Part shown: in pieces, positions 29,659 through 35,498 of the stretch
Layout of the letters: the number at the start of each line of letters is the position of its first letter
Position numbering within the stretch: position 1 is the stretch's first letter
Source of the DNA: a virus
IMG/VR virus record: IMGVR_UViG_3300032087_001262
Location: 1 to 35,498 of that record
Reading direction: 5' to 3' (one strand)
Length of the DNA stretch: 35,498 nt
The notes under the pieces: model-generated
What the model saw: the letters and a program-made list of their open reading frames with translations, nothing else
Databases searched by the model: none
Told to the model about the DNA's origin: nothing
Position numbers and translations under genes: made by a program

Positions 29659-31010
29659 TGAGCGTAGAACCAATTGATACAAGTATAAGTCAAGATAACA
29701 TTTCGTTAGAAGACTTAGATGCGATAGTTAAAAAATATGCTTCATATTTAGGATTAGAATCAGCTTCAGGTGTTCAATTTATGGAATTACTTGCTGATAA
29801 TAATTTTAATGATGCTGGATTTAATAAATATAATTTAACTGAATCTGATATAAGACAGTTACAAGAAGCAGTAGATAGTAAAAAAGATGCTGATTATATA
29901 GATTTATTAATGAAAAATCTTCTTAATAAAAATCAACCAGGAATAGATACATCATCAATAAGTCAAGATGAATTTACAGGTTTACTACAACAATTTGCTA
30001 ACGGTGTTCCTTTAGCAGATATTCTTGCACAAGCAGGATATGATAATTTAGATAGAGATTATGAATCAAATGCTGGAAGAATGGTACCAGTATATGAAAA
30101 TGGTCAACCAGTAATGGAAAATGGTACACCTAAAATGAAACCATTTAAATCACATTTTTCAACAGACTTTCATTTTATTATTAACTCTTTATCAGAATAT
30201 GAAGAAATACTTGATTTTCAAAAATATTTAATTGAAAACAGAGTTGTATCTCCTGATACATTTATTGGTTCAGAAGGTGAATATAGTGCTGCATTAGAAG
30301 GTGCAATTGTAACTGTTATGTCATACTTAGACCAAGAACATTACATTGCTGAAGGTACTGACCAATTTAATCAAATTATGGGAATGGACCCAGTATTTTT
30401 TACACAACAACAATACGGTGATTACACATTAGATGCTAATGGTATTCCTGTACCTTCACCTGAAGGTTTAAAAAGAAGTCAAGATTTAAAATTATTTAAC
30501 TGGGCCGTACAAGAAATATCAAAAGATTATGAAAAGTTTGCATCATATAACGAAGCTATGGCTGATGAACAACTTATTAATCAACTTAAATCACAATATC
30601 AAGTACTTACACCATTACAAAGAGAAGATGAAGTAGAGTCTTGGTTTGAATTAAAACTTGGTAGAAAAGGTTCTAAAAAAGAAATAGAAGACTGGGCTAA
30701 CAATATAGCTCTTAATTATTCAAGTGTATTTAAAAAACTTGTAAAAGATATGCAAAATTTACAAGCAGATGTAGGCCTAAGAGATTGGGAAACAAATTAC
30801 TTAGCTTCATTTGGTGATAAAGATGCAGATGTAAAACGTAAATCATTTAATGAATTAACAGATTTATCTGCACAACTTGCACAAGAAGACCCATTGTTAC
30901 AAGCAGAATCACAGTTTGAACAACAGTATGCTGAACAAATGGAATCATATGAAATTGGTAAAAAATCTATACAAGAAGATATGGATATATTAAGGATGAT
31001 TTATGGATAA
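29658..31010 (+). CDS. Hypothetical cysteine-free virion-associated protein, 450 aa
   Basis: Acidic, Gln- and Asp-rich, mostly helical, no cysteine and no membrane segment. Contains YENGQPVMENGTPKMKPF and SYLDQEHYIAEGTDQFNQIM. TAATG overlap with the giant gene and an 8-nt overlap with the next, so it is in the same operon. Probably a minor head or ejection protein; no family recognised. Confidence 0.65.
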   Translation: MSVEPIDTSISQDNISLEDLDAIVKKYASYLGLESASGVQFMELLADNNFNDAGFNKYNLTESDIRQLQEAVDSKKDADYIDLLMKNLLNKNQPGIDTSSISQDEFTGLLQQFANGVPLADILAQAGYDNLDRDYESNAGRMVPVYENGQPVMENGTPKMKPFKSHFSTDFHFIINSLSEYEEILDFQKYLIENRVVSPDTFIGSEGEYSAALEGAIVTVMSYLDQEHYIAEGTDQFNQIMGMDPVFFTQQQYGDYTLDANGIPVPSPEGLKRSQDLKLFNWAVQEISKDYEKFASYNEAMADEQLINQLKSQYQVLTPLQREDEVESWFELKLGRKGSKKEIEDWANNIALNYSSVFKKLVKDMQNLQADVGLRDWETNYLASFGDKDADVKRKSFNELTDLSAQLAQEDPLLQAESQFEQQYAEQMESYEIGKKSIQEDMDILRMIYG

Positions 31011-32181
31011 AGAATCTTATAGAAAACAGTTTATAGAAGAACTTATGAAACTAAAAGAAAAATATAATCTTCCTGATATGGAAACTGATAAAGTTATTTT
31101 AGATTTTGATAATATTGGTCAATATATTGATGATGAAAAAGCATTAAAAGCATACAGTACTCAATTATTAGATATGACTGAATATCGTGCAAATGCAGGT
31201 GTAAGTCCTAATCCTTATGATGGTGAACCAAAACCAACACCAGGTCGTATATTAGAAGAAGGCGAAGAAACTGTTCAAGATTTAGCAGATTATCAATACG
31301 AAAAAGGATTAGACGAAGCAGAATATGATGCAGAACAAGAGCGTTTAAATGCTCAAGCTGAAGAACAGAAATTACGTGCTGAAGGTAATTTAGAATATGG
31401 TAACCCTGTAGATGATGATTTTGATGAAATAATAAATAATGAACGAAGTACTCATTGGTGGCGTTATGACGATTCTTATAGCGATGAAGCTAAAGATTAT
31501 ATGGAACGTTACACAACAGGTGATTTAACTGATGAAGAAATGCAAGAATTAATTGATGACCAAAAAACACAAAATGATATTGATAATAAAATTGCAGATG
31601 CTAAAGCTAGATATGATGCTGAAGTTGCAGAAACTGCTGGTAAGTTAGGTATAACAGATACAAAACTATTTAAGAATCTTGTACAAGCAGGAGCTAAACT
31701 TCTTAATGCTATTGATGAAGAACTTATATATAGTCCTTTATTGCTTGCAGAGAAGGGTTTAAAAGCTTTAGGCCTAACAGTGCCAGGAAAAGCAATAGGT
31801 GGCCTAGGAAGGGCTGCAATGGCCTATGAGGGGTATTTATTTCAAGCTCAGTTAGGTTTTGCTGCATTATCACAAAGTGCTATAGCTATGGCTGGACAAG
31901 CTAGTAGATTGCCTGGAGAAATAGCTAATGGTATATTAAACCTATATGGTGCTGGTATGCCAGAAGGTGTAGCTCCAGATGTAGAAACAGGTATATCTAA
32001 AGAAGAACAAGCTAAAAGACAAGAGATGATGTTTTATAATCAAATGTACCAGTACTCAAGATTGTCTCCATCATTAAGATTATTTACAGATGTTATAGGA
32101 CCTAAGACTGGTATATCTGACCCAATACAAGGATATAAAACAGGATTTGATAGATTTAGTAAAATGTTAGGTGGTGAATAA
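31003..32181 (+). CDS. Hypothetical cysteine-free protein with hydrophobic segment, 392 aa
   Basis: The first 215 residues are highly charged (EEGEETVQDLADYQYEKG, DEAEYDAEQERLNAQAEEQK). The second half holds an Ala/Gly/Leu-rich region (about 236-300: LLLAEKGLKALGLTVPGKAI, then GYLFQAQLGFAALSQSAIAM) that could insert into a membrane. This split resembles phage internal proteins that form a channel during DNA entry. Inference only. Codons with GGCC words around 31770-31830 are richer in G+C than the surroundings. Confidence 0.65.
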   Translation: MDKESYRKQFIEELMKLKEKYNLPDMETDKVILDFDNIGQYIDDEKALKAYSTQLLDMTEYRANAGVSPNPYDGEPKPTPGRILEEGEETVQDLADYQYEKGLDEAEYDAEQERLNAQAEEQKLRAEGNLEYGNPVDDDFDEIINNERSTHWWRYDDSYSDEAKDYMERYTTGDLTDEEMQELIDDQKTQNDIDNKIADAKARYDAEVAETAGKLGITDTKLFKNLVQAGAKLLNAIDEELIYSPLLLAEKGLKALGLTVPGKAIGGLGRAAMAYEGYLFQAQLGFAALSQSAIAMAGQASRLPGEIANGILNLYGAGMPEGVAPDVETGISKEEQAKRQEMMFYNQMYQYSRLSPSLRLFTDVIGPKTGISDPIQGYKTGFDRFSKMLGGE

Positions 32182-32184
32182 ATA

Positions 32185-33462
32185 ATGGAATATGACTTAA
32201 GATTAGACGAAGGTTCTTACATTGTTTATATAGAAGAAACTGGAGAAATGTATATTGCTTATGATGATGGTGATTATTCATTATTATTTGAAACAAATAA
32301 CAGTTTAGCTGGATTAACTTATTTTAAACCTAACACTGCACAACAATCAAAAGAAATAGAAGAAGGAATTACTATTGGTTCTACTCCTAGTGTTGAGTTG
32401 CAAGAAAAATCTTATATACAACAATTAGCTAATAAAGGTTTAGCTATGATAATTGACACTAAAGAAAACTTTTATACTGCTAAAGGTATTGGAGATTTAC
32501 AACCATTTGTTTTTGTTGATTATGCTTATTCACAATTAGATTCAGCTATTAGTCAACACGGTTCAAATGCTGTAGGAAGATTTATTAAAAATCTAGAACA
32601 AAAAGCAAATAACGCTCCTTGGTGGCAAGACGCTAACTACAGAGCAGAAGCTGCTAATTGGTATACAAAATATGGTTCTGAAGGTTATCAATTATGGCTT
32701 GATACTACACACGACCAATGGTTAGAAGATAATGGTTATGACCCTAGAACATATGAAGCTTGGAAAGAATATTCTAAATCAGAAACAAAATGGAATGATA
32801 AAGTTGCTGGATATAAATTACAATTAGAAGAAATTGTTGCAGCTAAAGGTGGTTCATTATCTGATTCTGCTTTAGAGTATGCTGCTAATGAGTGGGCTTG
32901 GGGTAGATGGGATTTTAGAAAAGCATCACAACAAGTTAAAAAAGCTGTTGATAGTGGAGAAGAAGGTTCATTAGATGCAGGCTTTATGTCATTCCTTGAA
33001 GGTACAGAAGTAGGACAAACACAATTACAAGAAAAAGAAGTTAAAGATGATTTAGATACTTGGTTACCTGAATCATTACACGGTGCATATACTAAAGATA
33101 TTAAAAATATTGCTGCTAAATATAGAAATGACCCTGGATATAGAAATAGTTTTATAGAACAATTAAAAGAAGATAGACTCGCTGCATATCCAAAGTATGA
33201 CAAAAACATATCTTGGAGTAGATTAGTACAAGGTAAAAAGTCAATTGCAGCTGGAGTATGGGGAGTAGATATAGATAGTATTGAACAACTTGACCCAGCA
33301 ATAGTACAAATGTTAGCTGAAAATGACCCTACAAAAGAAATGGAATTGTTAAGAAGTATTGGTATAGAAAGGGGTTATGCAAAACCAATGAATGATTTAG
33401 CAACTGCTATGGCTAGTAGTTATGGTACTGGTGTAGTTAGACAACAAGAATTTAGAGATTAA
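32185..33462 (+). CDS. Hypothetical cysteine-free protein, 425 aa
   Basis: Acidic N-terminus (MEYDLRLDEGSYIVYIEETG), then tryptophan-rich helical repeats (NNAPWWQDANYRAEAANWYT; LDTTHDQWLEDNGYDPRTYE; ALEYAANEWAWGRWDFRKAS). No known domain. It belongs to the operon between portal and scaffold, with only 3 nt to the previous gene. Confidence 0.65.
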   Translation: MEYDLRLDEGSYIVYIEETGEMYIAYDDGDYSLLFETNNSLAGLTYFKPNTAQQSKEIEEGITIGSTPSVELQEKSYIQQLANKGLAMIIDTKENFYTAKGIGDLQPFVFVDYAYSQLDSAISQHGSNAVGRFIKNLEQKANNAPWWQDANYRAEAANWYTKYGSEGYQLWLDTTHDQWLEDNGYDPRTYEAWKEYSKSETKWNDKVAGYKLQLEEIVAAKGGSLSDSALEYAANEWAWGRWDFRKASQQVKKAVDSGEEGSLDAGFMSFLEGTEVGQTQLQEKEVKDDLDTWLPESLHGAYTKDIKNIAAKYRNDPGYRNSFIEQLKEDRLAAYPKYDKNISWSRLVQGKKSIAAGVWGVDIDSIEQLDPAIVQMLAENDPTKEMELLRSIGIERGYAKPMNDLATAMASSYGTGVVRQQEFRD

Positions 33463-33464
33463 TT

Positions 33465-34430
33465 ATGGTAGAAGTTTATAGAAAAGATTTAGTAGGTTCA
33501 TACACAGTAGAAAATGATTATGTTACTGATGCTGAAGGTAATACAGAATTTAGAGATTTAGATTGGTATAAAGCTAGAGGTTATAGTACAGAAGAATTTA
33601 CTGGTACTACTACTCCTAGTGCTGATACAGGATTTAGTTATCAAAAAGGTTTAGAAACAGCAAAAGCTTTATACAGTTTTTTTCCAGAAGATGTAACAAA
33701 AGAGTTTGCAAAACAATGGGTTAAGTTTGGTAATGCAGATATTGCAGCTGCAGCTGTAAGACAAACTGGTGCTTGGAAAAAACATTTTGATTATTTAGAA
33801 AGAGAAGATGGAACTCTTATTATGACAGAGTTAGAAGCACTATCTACTTTAGCTACATTTAGACAAACATTAGGTGAAGTAGGTATAGGTGATACATCAG
33901 AATTTGAAAGTAAATTTAAACAAATGATTACATCTGGTGTATCTGGTGCAGAGTTTCAAGATAGAATTAACTTAGTTTATGAAGGTGTTAAAGACCAAAT
34001 ACCAGAAGTAGAAACATTATTTAGAGAAAGATATGGTATTGAATCTGATGGTGGAACTATATTTGCTGCGTTAATTGACCCTGATATAGAAGATAAATTA
34101 TTAAAAGGTGAAATAGCTACATTACAATTACAAGCTGAAGCATCATCTAGAGGATTTACAACTACATTTGCTAGATTTGATGAACTAAGAAAACGTGGAT
34201 TTACAGCACAACAAGCTAAAGGTTTATACGAACAAGCTAGTGGAGTCATACAACAAGCTGCTGGTATTGGTAGAGAACTTGACATAAAGACATTAGAAGA
34301 AGCCGCATTAGGTGACTTACAAGCTGGACAAAGACTTAAAAGAATTGAATCTGAATTAATGTCTACACAAGGCTTGACATTAGGTGCAGCAAAAGATGGT
34401 AAACAAATAACTGGACTTATTTCAGATTAG
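33465..34430 (+). CDS. Hypothetical cysteine-free protein, 321 aa
   Basis: Begins MVEVYRKDLVGSYTVENDYV. Helical, with Ala/Gln-rich parts (GFTAQQAKGLYEQASGVIQQ) and no cysteine. The short opening, with DLDWYKARGYSTEEF, resembles small repeat modules in virion proteins. It is the last gene before the structured leader of the scaffold gene, and a promoter starts 3 nt after its stop. Confidence 0.65.
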   Translation: MVEVYRKDLVGSYTVENDYVTDAEGNTEFRDLDWYKARGYSTEEFTGTTTPSADTGFSYQKGLETAKALYSFFPEDVTKEFAKQWVKFGNADIAAAAVRQTGAWKKHFDYLEREDGTLIMTELEALSTLATFRQTLGEVGIGDTSEFESKFKQMITSGVSGAEFQDRINLVYEGVKDQIPEVETLFRERYGIESDGGTIFAALIDPDIEDKLLKGEIATLQLQAEASSRGFTTTFARFDELRKRGFTAQQAKGLYEQASGVIQQAAGIGRELDIKTLEEAALGDLQAGQRLKRIESELMSTQGLTLGAAKDGKQITGLISD

Positions 34431-34432
34431 TG

Positions 34433-34438
34433 TATAAT
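34433..34438 (+). promoter_or_regulatory. -10 box (TATAAT) of the scaffold-capsid promoter
   Basis: Perfect TATAAT in the intergenic region directly after the stop at 34430. Transcription would begin at about 34445, giving a leader of nearly 195 nt before the scaffold ATG. No clear -35 box. It would boost capsid synthesis over the upstream large proteins. Confidence 0.6.
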
Positions 34439-34444
34439 ATACTT

Positions 34445-34638
34445 ATGCGTTGCGTGGTCCGCTGACAATAGACCTGCAAATCGGCTTTCAATGCCTGCGT
34501 GGAAAGCTTGTACAAAAACCGCAGAGTAATGGACTTATAGCTTGAAGCTACCAGAGATGTAAGTCAAGTGGTATAGGTAGCACCACGGCAAGATGCCTAT
34601 GGTCTTGTCTGAAGGTTAATACATAGTGGAGGTACTAA
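34445..34638 (+). ncRNA. Structured 5' leader of the scaffold-capsid transcript
   Basis: Visibly richer in G+C than the flanking genes and without a coding frame. Helices: GGTC (34456-34459)/GACC (34471-34474); CTGC..GG (34495-34502)/CC-GCAG (34519-34524); GACTTA (34532-34537)/TAAGTC (34560-34565) enclosing TAGCT-TGA-AGCTA (34538-34550); ATAGG (34573-34577)/CCTAT (34596-34600), or alternatively GGCA/TGCC (34587, 34594). GGAGG (34628-34632) is the Shine-Dalgarno site of the scaffold gene. I do not recognise a known riboswitch or ribozyme class. Confidence 0.65.
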
Positions 34639-35097
34639 ATGAGTGAATTTGAGGCACCAGAGAATGGTGTTAAACAGATGAGAGAAACTATTGATAGAAA
34701 AGATGACACTATCAAAAAGCTTGAGGCTGAGTTAGCTTCTTATAAAGATAAAGAAATTAACAATGTCTTTGGTAAGTTAGGGTTATCTACTGACAAAGGT
34801 TTCGGTAAAGCGTTGAAACAAGTGTATGACGGACCTGTTGATGCAGAGTCTATTGCACAGTTTGCTAAAGACGAGTATGGTTTTGAACCAACAGGACAAA
34901 TTCAAGATGAACCACAACCTGAAGTTGCACCAGTTGTTCAGGATGATGCTAGGTCTAGAGTAGCTGCACTTGATGCAAATTCTACAAGTGACGTACCAAG
35001 AAACGTTCTTGATGATTTACAACAGATAATTGCTAAGGGTACACCTAAAGATAGTATTCGTGCAAAGTTGAATTTATTAGAACAAGATAAAAAATAA
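34639..35097 (+). CDS. Scaffolding protein
   Basis: A 152-aa protein. N-terminal coiled coil (VKQMRETIDRKDDTIKKLEA), then a helical part with KLGLSTDKGFGKALKQVYDG and an acidic Pro/Gln-rich linker, and a basic helical C-terminus (DSIRAKLNLLEQDKK). It matches actinophage-type scaffolds, which direct capsid assembly and leave or are cleaved. It lies directly before the capsid gene. Confidence 0.85.
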   Translation: MSEFEAPENGVKQMRETIDRKDDTIKKLEAELASYKDKEINNVFGKLGLSTDKGFGKALKQVYDGPVDAESIAQFAKDEYGFEPTGQIQDEPQPEVAPVVQDDARSRVAALDANSTSDVPRNVLDDLQQIIAKGTPKDSIRAKLNLLEQDKK

Positions 35098-35134
35098 GTA
35101 CAAGTAATAATTAAATATACGGAGGTAATTTACT

Positions 35135-35498
35135 ATGGCGGAAATTTCGCTTACAGGTAATGCTATTTATTCCCAAAATGTGAATAACTTCACAGGGGAA
35201 TTATTCCGTGTAGGTGGTCAAAGAACTCCTTTCTTGTCAGCAACAGGAGGATTAAACGGAGGTAAGGTTTTACAATCTACTTTCTGGCAAATCCAAGCTG
35301 CTGATAGTCACACTGTTTCTTCTGAGCCAACAAAAGCTCAAGAAGGTAATCAACCAACAGAATATCTTGGAAGAGATAGAGTTGCTTACACAAACGTGAC
35401 ACAAGTCTTCCATAAAGGTGTAAAGATGACCTACACAGCTATGGCAACATATCAACATCAAAATCCATTTACATTATCAGCAGCTGCTGTTAATCAAT
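35135..35498 (+). CDS. Major capsid protein, SU10/DUF5309-like, 3'-truncated by the window
   Basis: The 121 visible residues start MAEISLTGNAIYSQNVNNFT and include RTPFLSATGGLNGGKVLQST and AYTNVTQVFHKGVKMTYTAM, the NVTQ-F-V-T-A pattern of HK97-fold SU10-like capsid proteins. GGAGG lies 9 nt before the ATG. Placed right after the scaffold. The rest lies beyond the window. Confidence 0.9.
   Translation, partial: MAEISLTGNAIYSQNVNNFTGELFRVGGQRTPFLSATGGLNGGKVLQSTFWQIQAADSHTVSSEPTKAQEGNQPTEYLGRDRVAYTNVTQVFHKGVKMTYTAMATYQHQNPFTLSAAAVNQ

Noticed and set aside
32736-33209. 157-aa open frame on the minus strand and similar antisense frames in the head genes
   Set aside because: They lie opposite well-supported genes, lack ribosome sites and have low-complexity shadow-like composition.
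34561-34620. D-arm-like AGTGGTATAGGTAGCACC in the capsid leader, suggesting a tRNA or tmRNA
   Set aside because: No matching anticodon or T-arm and no CCA-type acceptor pairing could be found.
1-35498. Stop-codon reassignment (TGA as sense codon)
   Set aside because: TGA ends several genes at coupled ATGA or GTGA junctions (for example 600-603, 1937-1940, 3237-3240, 14089-14092) and no well-supported gene needs TGA to be read through.
1-35498. CRISPR array, insertion sequence, integrase or attachment site
   Set aside because: No regularly spaced repeats, transposase or recombinase motifs, or tRNA-derived att sites were seen.

Overview
This is part of the genome of a strictly lytic-looking, AT-rich tailed double-stranded DNA phage. 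The virion genes (large terminase, portal, scaffold, SU10-like major capsid protein) are unambiguous. No integrase, repressor, tRNA or rRNA gene is visible, and neither is a DNA polymerase, primase or helicase. TGA, TAA and TAG all act as stops. Several features suggest a marine or freshwater host, probably an AT-rich actinobacterium such as the Actinomarina or acI type. These are the DUF6321-like basic protein, the YubB-like and SET-domain proteins, the actinophage-style portal and scaffold, and several apparently leaderless promoters in which a TATAAT-like box sits 7 nt before the ATG. The host assignment is inference. The window starts inside one gene and ends inside the capsid gene; the tail genes presumably lie beyond the right edge.

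Layout. (1) 1-6060, plus strand: two tandem paralogous genes, a terminator, then a new leaderless transcription unit. This unit carries four tiny membrane proteins, a DUF6321-like basic protein, an SH3/KOW-like mini-protein, a 57-aa protein with a HiPIP-type cysteine signature, a DUF5675 (L,D-transpeptidase-like) protein, a 670-aa probable structural protein and an r1t-type holin. This looks like the late lysis end of the genome. (2) 6057-18818, minus strand: about 30 small, tightly packed genes. They include an HNH protein, a SET protein, a secreted lytic transglycosylase-like protein, a winged-helix protein, a Rad52-like annealing protein, a metallophosphoesterase, a MoxR-type AAA ATPase paired with a VWA protein that also carries HExxH, a YubB-like protein, a zinc-ribbon/OB-like protein and many CxxC mini-proteins. 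(3) 18819-19313: a divergent non-coding region with extensive inverted repeats. (4) 19314-35498, plus strand: packaging and head genes, including a 2016-aa cysteine-free protein and four further large cysteine-free proteins between portal and scaffold. A roughly 190-nt structured leader precedes scaffold and capsid.

The most unusual content is in RNA-level structure on the minus strand. A family of intercistronic hairpins has a fixed core (UU-CCC-N4-GGG-UUC with a bulged U) and outer stems that differ between copies while staying paired. It occurs at least four times, each shortly upstream of a Shine-Dalgarno site. One copy lies inside an open reading frame and points to an internal start. 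A tandem pair of larger structured RNAs (15417-15708) has a putative promoter whose predicted start falls exactly at the first helix. These, together with the capsid leader, are the best candidates for undescribed regulatory elements.

Gene expression logic: most neighbouring genes overlap by 1 or 4 nt (TAATG, TAGTG, ATGA), and the Shine-Dalgarno site of the next gene lies in the last codons of the previous one. This gives many minus-strand proteins an EEE C-terminus.
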